Made by a program: the position numbers and the translations under genes
Source: an uncultured Clostridia bacterium
GTDB lineage: Bacteria > Bacillota > Clostridia > Christensenellales > Pumilibacteraceae
DNA: 7,983 nt
Reading direction: 5' to 3'
Assembly: GCA_947588325.1 (NCBI GenBank)
Contig: CANPYH010000067.1
Span: 1-7,983, forward strand
Notes under the pieces: model-generated
What the model saw: the letters and a program-made list of their open reading frames with translations, nothing else
Told to the model about the DNA's origin: nothing
Databases searched by the model: none
Shown: piece after piece, positions 1 to 5,845 of the stretch
How the letters are laid out: every line of letters starts with the position of its first letter
Position numbering within the stretch: the first letter of the stretch is position 1

Positions 1-1014
1 CGTTACGGTGTCTATACCCGTCGGCATATGCTCGAGGGATATGTTATGATTGCAAAGCACTTCGAGCAAGGACTTGCAGAAGCCCATCTCGTTATTCATC
101 ATCTGCTTTTCGATGAATATTCCGACGAAGTTCTTTTTGCCCGCAATACCTGTTATTACCTTGTTCTTGCGGGTAAATCTTCCGCTCACGAGGTCCTCGT
201 ATTTAACAATCATCGTGCCCTTATGCTTGGGGGCGAAGGTGTTGCGGATATTGATAGGTATACCCGCGGCGTTTACGGGGAAAACGGCTTCGGCGTGAAG
301 CACGCTCGCACCCATATACGAAAGCTCGCGGAGTTCGCGGTACGTCACCATCTCGATTATCTCGGGATTTTTAACTATTCTCGGGTCGCAGACCATGAAA
401 CCGTCAACGTCCGTCCAGTTCTCGTAAACTGTCGCGGCAATCGCCCTCGCCACAATGGCGCCCGATATGTCCGAACCGCCGCGCGAGAACGCCTTGATTT
501 CCCCACTCTCCGTCGCTCCGTAGAACCCGGGTATTACGGCGGACTTCGCCGCAAGCAGACGTGCGGAAGCGATCTCCTGCGTTTTCTCCGCGTCGAGGGT
601 TCCGTTGTCGTTGAACCGAATAATCTCGCTCGCGTCGATAAACTCATAGCCTATCAGTTTTGCGAGGACTTTTGCCGAGAGGTACTCGCCGCGGCTTACC
701 ACATAGTCATACGTCGCGCCGCTGCCCGCCGCCTTGAATATCTCGTCAAAGTCGGAGGAAAGGTCGAGATCAAGACCGAGTTCCTCGATAATGCTGTCGA
801 AACGGGAGCGGATAACCTCCGCCACCGCCGACTTGTCCTCGGCGTTATAAAGTTTTATGAGAAGGTCGGTCACCTTTGTGTCCGACGGTTCGCGCTTGCC
901 GGGCGCGGAAACCACGACGAAACGGGCTTCCCCGTCCGCCTCTATTATATCGCGTACCTGCGCGATACTCTTTGCGTTTGCCATCGACGTTCCGCCGAAT
1001 TTCAATGCTTTCAT
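1..1014 (-). CDS. lysC: Aspartokinase (aspartate kinase), C-terminus beyond the window
   Basis: Phosphorylates L-aspartate with ATP, the first step toward lysine, threonine, methionine and diaminopimelate; a cytosolic enzyme. The frame reads 338 codons from ATG at 1014 and is still open at base 1; the family is usually about 400-450 residues, so roughly 100 C-terminal residues are missing. Seen: the N-terminal KFGGTS nucleotide/aspartate motif (residues 5-10), SRGEYLSA (107-114), the RGGSDISG kinase motif (178-185), WTDVDG (200-205) and DPR (211-213), then LHAEAVFPVNAAGIPINIRN (239-258). An ACT regulatory region begins near residue 287 (ITGIAGKKN) and contains EHMPTGIDT. The Firmicutes-type ACT region suggests feedback control by lysine and/or threonine (inference). 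A ribosome binding site AGAGGA lies 9 bases before ATG. It follows the DUF1015 gene by 36 bases, too short for a lysine riboswitch or T-box, so it is probably expressed from the cdaA promoter. Confidence 0.95.
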   Translation of the reverse strand, partial: MKALKFGGTSMANAKSIAQVRDIIEADGEARFVVVSAPGKREPSDTKVTDLLIKLYNAEDKSAVAEVIRSRFDSIIEELGLDLDLSSDFDEIFKAAGSGATYDYVVSRGEYLSAKVLAKLIGYEFIDASEIIRFNDNGTLDAEKTQEIASARLLAAKSAVIPGFYGATESGEIKAFSRGGSDISGAIVARAIAATVYENWTDVDGFMVCDPRIVKNPEIIEMVTYRELRELSYMGASVLHAEAVFPVNAAGIPINIRNTFAPKHKGTMIVKYEDLVSGRFTRKNKVITGIAGKKNFVGIFIEKQMMNNEMGFCKSLLEVLCNHNISLEHMPTGIDTVT

Positions 1015-1050
1015 GTCTTTTGTTCCTCTGATTACCGCTGATTACTTCCC

Positions 1051-2229
1051 TTACTCTATTTCCTCTTCGAGGTCGCGGCACTCCATATAGTACCGCTTTT
1101 CCCACGCCTCTCCCATGGAGAAAGTCTTTTTGGGGAGAGAGCCGTTTTTGCCGATGTATTCGAAAAATCCGTCCTTCGCAATGGCGGGCATGATCACGCC
1201 CGTCGCGCTGCGCTCCGAGCAAAGCGCGCGAAGGTCCTTTTCGCCGTGTATATAGTCCGCTCTGCCGCCGTTATCCTTGATATAACTATCCATAGCCGCC
1301 TGAACGGTCTTATAAGTCTCGATCTCGCCTAACGGCGCGGAGAAGGTCACTTCCTCGCTTCCGACGAGCATTGTCCGCTTCGCCTCTCCCGAGCTGTGCG
1401 CGGCGAGGTACTTTGCAAAGTCGGGCGCGTCGTACATTATCCTGTGAATGGGCTCGAACACGATACCGTCCGAGCGCAGATTCTCAAGCTCGGCGAGGGC
1501 GTATCTCGCGTTCTTTGCGCGGGGATCTCCCGCCGCCTTATACTCCTCATACAGCGCCTTTGCCGAGGCGAGGGAGTGATTGCCGTCTCCGACTAAAACG
1601 AAGGGGCGACCGCTCCGCACCGCCTTTTCGCGCAGTTTCTCCAGCGCTTCGAGCGGAGGCTGAGTTACCAGCCTGCCCTCTATCCTTCCTCCGCCGCAAA
1701 GAAGCTCGGTGTCGTATAACACTTCGCCCTTGCCGATAAGCGGCTCGATAACCGTCTCCTCCTCGTCGTCTATCAGGCAGAGTATGTGCGGTATATCCAG
1801 CCTCGACGCGCGTCTGACTTCGAGGCGGGGCGGAATGCGCTCGATAACCGTTCCCTCCGTCGCGCGGACGAGGGATTGCGAGCCTTTGGAATAGTCGTAT
1901 TCTTCGAGGTCGATAAGGCACACCAGGCCGTATCTGTCCCCCGACGCGGTGCAGCGCTTGACGATAACGCCGCCGTTATACCTCTCGAGCACATTTTCCG
2001 CATACTCTCTCGACGCCGCCGAGATGTGCGGGAGTAACTCCGCCGAACGGGAGAGCCGCGCTTCGGGGCATATCAGACGAAGAGCGGACGGCGAATCGCC
2101 CACTGTCCGTTCCAGCTCGTCCCAATACTCGGGAGAGGATGTGTATTGATCGCAGGCGACTACCGCCCACTTCTTATAATCGACCGATTTGCGCGGAAGC
2201 ATGAAGGAGCCGAAACTTATTACGCTCAT
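1051..2229 (-). CDS. DUF1015 family protein
   Basis: A 392-residue soluble protein that I recognise as the DUF1015 family, widespread in Clostridia and other bacteria; its reaction is not established to my knowledge. Family-like blocks are visible in order: LPRKSVDYKKWAVVACDQYT (11-30), RATEGTVIERIPPRLEVR (122-139), the hallmark GDGNHSLASAK (214-224), a YALAELENL / DGIVFEPIHRI region (243-264), DYIHG (325-329), and a conserved C-terminus MPAIAK...FFEYIG and KKTFSMGEAWEKRYY (367-381). The invariant Asp/His of DGNH suggests an enzyme active site. There is no signal peptide or membrane segment. Its ATG overlaps the cdaA stop codon as ATGA (4-base overlap), with AGAGG 11 bases upstream inside cdaA, so the two are probably translationally coupled. 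In some clostridia the family lies near serine biosynthesis genes (from memory); here an aspartokinase follows, again an amino-acid context. Family assignment is firm; function is unknown. Confidence 0.88.
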   Translation of the reverse strand: MSVISFGSFMLPRKSVDYKKWAVVACDQYTSSPEYWDELERTVGDSPSALRLICPEARLSRSAELLPHISAASREYAENVLERYNGGVIVKRCTASGDRYGLVCLIDLEEYDYSKGSQSLVRATEGTVIERIPPRLEVRRASRLDIPHILCLIDDEEETVIEPLIGKGEVLYDTELLCGGGRIEGRLVTQPPLEALEKLREKAVRSGRPFVLVGDGNHSLASAKALYEEYKAAGDPRAKNARYALAELENLRSDGIVFEPIHRIMYDAPDFAKYLAAHSSGEAKRTMLVGSEEVTFSAPLGEIETYKTVQAAMDSYIKDNGGRADYIHGEKDLRALCSERSATGVIMPAIAKDGFFEYIGKNGSLPKKTFSMGEAWEKRYYMECRDLEEEIE

Positions 2230-3260
2230 TTTGTCTTTTTCCTCTTTCCTTCGTCCGCTTTTTTATCTTTGACGGGCTTGATTCCGTAAGCGTCCTCGAT
2301 AACCACTTTAAGCATGGACGCGTCGTAATATCTCTCGAGTACGCCGCCGCGGGCAACGGATATTATACCCGTCTCCTCGCTCACGACGATAGCAACAACG
2401 TCGTATTGCTCGGTTATACCTATCGCCGCGCGGTGACGGGTTCCGAGTTCCTTGGCTATGGACTGCGTCTGCGACAGAGGCAGGAAACAGCCCGCCGCGA
2501 GGATCTTGTTGCCGCGGATAAACACCGCGCCGTCGTGAAGGTTGGCGTGGGTGTTGAACAGACACTCGATAAGCGGCTGAGAGAGCTGCGAATTGAGCCT
2601 CGTTCCGCTGTCGAGTATGTGCTGGGGCACGCTTGCGGGGGTTATGATTATTATCGCGCCGAGGTTGTCTTTGGACATACTCAGCACGGCTTTGACTATC
2701 TCGTTTGTCGCGGCGTGGAACTCCTCTTCGGTGCAGTCGTACTCCACCAGCTTGTTATCCTTGTTCGACCTGTTGAAGGTATTGAAGAGGAAACGGCGGA
2801 TATTCTGCGGGTACATGGTTATAAGCGCAATCAACAGAAGGAGTATGCCCTCGGAGAATATCGAGCCCATTACGGGGAAGTTAAGGAGCTTGCTCGTAAA
2901 CAGCACCACGCCGAGTACGAACACGCCCACGGTAACCACTCCCACCGACGACGTGCTCTTATACAAGAAGTGCATGACGGCGTAGGTCAGCAAAAATGTC
3001 AGGATAATATCGAATATGCTCGTGACTATGTTGAGAGCGCCTGTGAACTGCGCGGCTATGTTGCCGCCGAACTGCGCCCAGAAGCCCGCGGTCGCTTCGC
3101 CCGATCCGACGAGAGAGCCGAGCCCTACGGCGAGGAACCAGAACGCAAGAGATACGCCGAGAGCAATCGCTTTCAGCACAATCTCTTTGACAAAAACCGC
3201 CTTCAATATTTTTATGAAAGCGTTCTCCTTTCCCTTTTCACCTTTCGTCGTATCAGCCAT
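2226..3260 (-). CDS. cdaA: Membrane diadenylate cyclase CdaA (c-di-AMP synthase)
   Basis: Condenses two ATP into cyclic di-AMP, the messenger that controls potassium/osmolyte transport and cell-wall homeostasis in Gram-positive bacteria. The C-terminal DAC (DisA_N) domain spans roughly residues 165-325. It has GTRLNSQLSQPLIECLF (219-235), the catalytic LHDGAVFI with DGA at 243-245, GTRHRAAIG with RHR at 275-277, and VSEETGIISVA (293-303). Four hydrophobic segments precede it (about 26-51, 77-99, 105-122, 134-150). Typical CdaA has three and is about 270 residues; this protein is 344, with an added charged N-terminus and extra first membrane segment. The usual QPELRR after the last helix reads YPQNIRR here. 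The C-terminus is a Lys-rich tail. No other canonical ATG start fits, and there is no Shine-Dalgarno before this one; a sigma-A promoter ends 8 bases upstream, suggesting a leaderless mRNA. The usual partners cdaR and glmM do not follow; DUF1015 and an aspartokinase do. Confidence 0.94.
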   Translation of the reverse strand: MADTTKGEKGKENAFIKILKAVFVKEIVLKAIALGVSLAFWFLAVGLGSLVGSGEATAGFWAQFGGNIAAQFTGALNIVTSIFDIILTFLLTYAVMHFLYKSTSSVGVVTVGVFVLGVVLFTSKLLNFPVMGSIFSEGILLLLIALITMYPQNIRRFLFNTFNRSNKDNKLVEYDCTEEEFHAATNEIVKAVLSMSKDNLGAIIIITPASVPQHILDSGTRLNSQLSQPLIECLFNTHANLHDGAVFIRGNKILAAGCFLPLSQTQSIAKELGTRHRAAIGITEQYDVVAIVVSEETGIISVARGGVLERYYDASMLKVVIEDAYGIKPVKDKKADEGKRKKTK

Positions 3261-3268
3261 TTGTCAAC

Positions 3269-3297
3269 ATTATATACTTTTATTTGGATTTTTTCAA
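3269..3297 (-). promoter_or_regulatory. Sigma-A-type promoter of the cdaA operon
   Basis: Read on the minus strand, -35 TTGAAA (3292-3297) and a perfect -10 TATAAT (3269-3274) are separated by exactly 17 bases. They sit in an AT-rich 49-base gap between the holA stop and the cdaA ATG, in otherwise GC-rich DNA. A-rich sequence upstream of -35 could act as an UP element. Only 8 bases separate the -10 from ATG, so the transcript should begin within a few bases of the start codon. Confidence 0.82.
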
Positions 3298-3309
3298 TGA
3301 TTTTTACGG

Positions 3310-4275
3310 TCAAATATCCGTTAAAGTCTTAAAAATAAGAACTTCCGAGGCAAGTTCTCGGGGAAGCACGCCGTTTTTGATATCCTCGTCCGTCTCCGCA
3401 AGCGCGAGAAGTATCTTTTCCAGCCTCTCCTTACCGAACTTTGCCGCCTCCCTTCTGTTCGCGTACACCGCGCCGCCCCGCATTCCCAGCTCCTTTGCAA
3501 GCAGCGCGTCGTCGTCGGTTACCAGCGAATAGTACAGCTTGCGGAAGTGGCTGTACAGCGCGCCGAACATCATCTCCGGAGTTTTGGCGCTGACGTCGAA
3601 GGAGTTGTATATCCGCATCGCTTCCTTGGCGTTTCCCGCCGCCACCGCCCCCGAGAGCTGCCACACGGCAAACTCGAGTTCGGGTTCGACGAGGGTGCGG
3701 ACGTCCTCCTCCCTCACCGTATCGCCCGCGCGGTATGAGGCGAGCTTATCGAATTCGCTCGATATCCGCGACATGTCGCTTCGGCAATACTCGGTAAGTA
3801 GCGCCGCCGCCGAGCGTTCGACCTGCACGTCGTACTTCTTGGCTTCGGAGGCTATCCAGCCAAATATGAACCGCTCGTCGAGGGGGGAACAGTCGATCTC
3901 TTCGGCTTTTGAAAGAAAGCGTTTAATCCCCTCCGCCGCCTTGCTCTTCTTTGCCGAGGGCGCGGGCGGATCGGTTATGATAAGTACGCCCGTCGCGTTA
4001 CGTCTCTCCGTGTATCCCTCCAGCGCGTCAACCTCTGTCGGGCAGTCGGTCTTGACAAGGCGGTAACCGCTCATCATGGGAAGGGTTGTGAGAGCGTCGA
4101 GCAACGCTGCGGAAGTCGGGCTTTCGAGCGAGACGAAATCAAGCTCGGGCATTTCCACCTTGCTTTTCAATATCCGCACCGCCGACGACTTGAGATATTC
4201 GTCGGTGCCCGTAAGATAGTATACGGGCAGAACCTCGCCGCCCATTACTCTTTTTTTCAGTTCCGCGAACTTCAC
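3310..4275 (-). CDS. holA: DNA polymerase III delta subunit
   Basis: Clamp-loader subunit that binds and opens the beta sliding clamp; works with the DnaX and delta-prime subunits at the replication fork. The 321-residue protein is close to the family norm (about 330-350). Seen: the N-terminal opening with PVYYLTGTDEYL (17-28), a degenerate version of the family's P-loop-like strand; MMSGYRLVKTD (67-77); the central DERFIFGWIASEAKKYDV region (133-150); a three-helix segment with EFDKLASY (174-181); and the C-terminal collar-type helices FAVWQLSGAVAAGNAKEAM (202-220), ALYSHFRKLYYS (239-250) and DIKNGVLPRELASEVLIFKTL (298-318). The start is GTG at 4275: an in-frame TAA lies 8 codons upstream with no better start between, and the distance to YYLTG fits the family. 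GGGAG sits only 1 base from GTG, too close for a normal ribosome binding site. A likely promoter lies immediately upstream. Overall identity is by family pattern; sequence conservation in HolA is always low. Confidence 0.9.
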   Translation of the reverse strand: MKFAELKKRVMGGEVLPVYYLTGTDEYLKSSAVRILKSKVEMPELDFVSLESPTSAALLDALTTLPMMSGYRLVKTDCPTEVDALEGYTERRNATGVLIITDPPAPSAKKSKAAEGIKRFLSKAEEIDCSPLDERFIFGWIASEAKKYDVQVERSAAALLTEYCRSDMSRISSEFDKLASYRAGDTVREEDVRTLVEPELEFAVWQLSGAVAAGNAKEAMRIYNSFDVSAKTPEMMFGALYSHFRKLYYSLVTDDDALLAKELGMRGGAVYANRREAAKFGKERLEKILLALAETDEDIKNGVLPRELASEVLIFKTLTDI

Positions 4276-4281
4276 GCTCCC

Positions 4282-4310
4282 ATTGTAACACTTTTAAGCG
4301 ACGCGCGCAA
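4282..4310 (-). promoter_or_regulatory. Probable extended -10 promoter of holA
   Basis: On the minus strand, TGTTACAAT forms an extended -10 (TG at 4289-4290, TACAAT at 4282-4287). A weak -35, TTGCGC (4305-4310), lies 17 bases upstream. Only 6 bases separate the -10 from the holA GTG, so transcription would start at or next to the start codon. The site lies in the 54-base gap after the DUF4363 stop. Confidence 0.55.
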
Positions 4311-4329
4311 GCGATTAAACGCAAGCGGG

Positions 4330-4722
4330 TCAGATGAAGTTGATGGGAATGGGCAGAATGTCCGAGGCAACGGAGTGCGCATAGAAGGCGGCGGAATCGA
4401 GGAAGGTGCAAGCGTCCACGTTCTGCCCGCCCTGCGCGTATGTCCGCGCCTGAACTATGCGGTCATACAGGTTGTTCAGCACGTTGTTATTATTAAGCGC
4501 GTAGAAAACGTTCTTGTTCATCTGCCACTCCCGCATTATCTCGTCGAGGCGGCGAAGCACCTCTTCGTTAACTCTGTCCTCCTCCGTATCCGCCGCTTCC
4601 GCGCTTATTTCCTCCAACCGCGTCGCGAGATCGGCGAAGTATTTATTGACGTAAACCGCCTCGCCCACGCCCGCTCCGAGCGCAATCAGGAGTATTATCG
4701 ATATGGTTATAACTTTCTTCAT
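4330..4722 (-). CDS. DUF4363 family membrane-anchored protein
   Basis: A 130-residue protein with an N-terminal signal anchor (about residues 4-24, after MKK) followed by an extracytoplasmic helical domain. It contains acidic stretches (residues 35-65), a central REWQMNKNVFYAL segment (64-76) and the C-terminal ILPIPINFI that recalls the family's end. I assign it to DUF4363 from this architecture and from its position directly after a DUF421 gene, a pairing common in Clostridia. No enzymatic motif or known biochemical role is apparent; a structural partner of the DUF421 protein is a reasonable inference. The ATG at 4722 lies 6 bases after the DUF421 stop. GGTGAT, which matches the 3' part of an extended Shine-Dalgarno and overlaps that stop, lies 5 bases before it, so translation is probably coupled. 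Confidence 0.8.
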   Translation of the reverse strand: MKKVITISIILLIALGAGVGEAVYVNKYFADLATRLEEISAEAADTEEDRVNEEVLRRLDEIMREWQMNKNVFYALNNNNVLNNLYDRIVQARTYAQGGQNVDACTFLDSAAFYAHSVASDILPIPINFI

Positions 4723-4728
4723 ATTCCA

Positions 4729-5421
4729 TCACCAATTCTTGCCCGATATGCTCACTTTGTCGGTGTAGCACGGGCGGTATTTGGGCGAGACGTACACCGT
4801 CCCGTCCTGCCGAATGTCCATATACAGCACGTCCTTAATCTTCTTCAGCCCGCCGCCGAGTATGACTTTGTTTATCTGCGCGTCGGTTATCCCGCACAGC
4901 GCGATATTCTCCCTCCTCGGTTTCCCGTCGGCTATGAGGGCGAGCGGATAATATGCCGCGGTCGGCTTGGTCGGGTCCTTGGGCTTCTCTATGACCGAGA
5001 ACTTGCCGTTAGGCTCGACTATGGCGTACTCCACCGCCGAGAGGTCGGGATAGCCCGCGCTCCTTGCGCTGACGACCACGTCGTCCACGTTCATATTCAT
5101 CTTCTTCAGGTTGCCGTACACTATCCCCCGCCTGTCTATTACAATGACGCTGCTCCCGTCCATGACCTTGCGAAAGCCGTTGTGTTTCCTGCCGATAAAG
5201 GAAAGGGCTATGTCGAGGAAAGCCAGCGTCACGATGGGTATTACGCCGAAGTGCAGCGGGATATACGGGTCGTTCATGGGCAGACACGCCACTTCCGCCA
5301 ATATCAGGGTTATGACGAACTCGAAGGGCTGCATTTCCCCAATCTGCCGCTTGCCCATAAGCCGTATTACGAAGAACACGAGCAGGGCGATTATTACCGT
5401 CTTTATAAAAAGAATAAGCAC
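4729..5421 (-). CDS. DUF421 (YetF-type) membrane protein
   Basis: A 230-residue inner-membrane protein of the DUF421/YetF family. Three hydrophobic segments (about 2-20, 31-48, 56-76) surround the family signature RLMGKRQIGEMQPFEFVITL (20-39). A cytosolic domain of alpha/beta character follows, with SVIVIDRRGIVYGNLKKMNM (91-110) and the conserved VEYAIVEPNGKFSVIEKP (130-147), and a C-terminus ending in GKNW. In spore-formers some members contribute to spore resistance or membrane phenotypes; the molecular function is not established. GTG at 5421 is the only plausible start that keeps the first helix; an in-frame TAA is at 5437-5439. No Shine-Dalgarno precedes it, and the codon lies in the 3' arm of a strong RNA hairpin, which suggests controlled or inefficient initiation. 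It is followed closely by DUF4363. Confidence 0.92.
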   Translation of the reverse strand: MLILFIKTVIIALLVFFVIRLMGKRQIGEMQPFEFVITLILAEVACLPMNDPYIPLHFGVIPIVTLAFLDIALSFIGRKHNGFRKVMDGSSVIVIDRRGIVYGNLKKMNMNVDDVVVSARSAGYPDLSAVEYAIVEPNGKFSVIEKPKDPTKPTAAYYPLALIADGKPRRENIALCGITDAQINKVILGGGLKKIKDVLYMDIRQDGTVYVSPKYRPCYTDKVSISGKNW

Positions 5422-5441
5422 ACTGTTATTGTGCGCTTATC
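5405..5441 (-). terminator. Intrinsic terminator-like hairpin overlapping the DUF421 start
   Basis: In minus-strand RNA, AUAAGCGCAC (5431-5440) pairs with GUGUGCUUAU (5414-5423) around a 7-base loop: ten pairs with one G-U, extendable by a further G-U (5441 with 5413). UCUUUUUAU follows directly. This is the layout of a Rho-independent terminator after arsR. However, the GTG start of DUF421 lies inside the 3' arm and the U-tract encodes its first residues, so it may act as an attenuator or sequester translation instead. The dyad could alternatively be a protein-binding operator. Confidence 0.6.
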
Positions 5442-5464
5442 GTTTCCGTTTATTCCGCTACCTT

Positions 5465-5818
5465 TCACGCCTTGTGCAAATTGGGGCAGTGTATGTGAAA
5501 GAGTGCGTCTATTGAGCGGTGTATCTCCAGACATGCCTCCGTATCCCCGAGGCGGTAGAGCATTTCCTTCCCCTCCCTCCGCGACACGATCAGTCCCGCG
5601 CTTTTGAGCAGGCGGAGGTGATGCGCGACGGCGGGGCTGGACATGCCGATAAGCTGGGCAATATTGCTTACGCACTGCTCGCTGTGGCAGAGTATCCAGA
5701 GTATACCCAGCCGCGTTCCGTCGCCGAGCTGGGCAAATGCGCCCGCTATCTTCGCGCAGTCCTCCGCGCTCGGCATTTGCGCCGCTATCGTTTCGTTATC
5801 GTTGCCGTGAGAATGCAC
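5465..5818 (-). CDS. ArsR/SmtB-family transcriptional regulator, putative metal sensor
   Basis: A 117-residue winged-helix repressor of the ArsR/SmtB type, the usual size for the family. The fold is visible as LGDGTRLGILWILCHSEQCV (31-50), a recognition-helix region NIAQLIGMSSPAVAHHLRLLKSAGLI (52-77) and the wing SRREGKEMLYRL (79-90). The alpha-3 metal motif ELCVCDL is reduced to EQCVSNI, keeping one Cys (C49). The C-terminal helix has E98, H100, H108, H110, C111 and H115, and the N-terminus has MHSH, so an alpha-5-type zinc or related divalent-metal site is plausible; the exact metal cannot be read from sequence. GTG at 5818 is preceded by GGAGG (5827-5831) at 8 bases, a strong ribosome binding site. 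It lies 27 bases after the topoisomerase stop and 43 bases before DUF421. No metal transporter is present in the window; DUF421/DUF4363 are the nearest candidate targets. Confidence 0.9.
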   Translation of the reverse strand: MHSHGNDNETIAAQMPSAEDCAKIAGAFAQLGDGTRLGILWILCHSEQCVSNIAQLIGMSSPAVAHHLRLLKSAGLIVSRREGKEMLYRLGDTEACLEIHRSIDALFHIHCPNLHKA

Positions 5819-5826
5819 TTTTCCAC

Positions 5827-5831
5827 CCTCC
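5827..5831 (-). promoter_or_regulatory. Strong ribosome binding site of the arsR-type gene
   Basis: GGAGG on the minus strand, 8 bases before GTG at 5818. It decides this start codon, and it contrasts with the absence of any such site before cdaA, holA and DUF421. Confidence 0.8.
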
Positions 5832-5845
5832 GTTTGTCCTGCGCC

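Noticed and set aside
28..1041. Long plus-strand open frame opposite the aspartokinase
   Set aside because: It is an antisense shadow caused by GC-rich codon bias; it has no family-like motifs, and the minus-strand reading is a clear aspartokinase.
1015..1050. Lysine riboswitch or T-box before the aspartokinase
   Set aside because: The gap is only 36 bases and carries just a ribosome binding site and a short repeat.
3200..3230. Downstream start for cdaA behind the internal AAGGAG
   Set aside because: The correctly spaced codon is ATA, and the next candidate, TTG, is 18 bases away, so the upstream ATG remains the better start.
2406..3332. Plus-strand open frame of about 300 codons opposite cdaA
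   Set aside because: Composition is rich in Arg/His/Glu and without recognisable domains, as expected for an antisense frame; the minus strand encodes a complete diadenylate cyclase.
4375..5607. Plus-strand open frame of about 410 codons crossing DUF4363, DUF421 and part of arsR
   Set aside because: It spans three well-supported minus-strand genes and their gaps and resembles no family I know; treated as a shadow.
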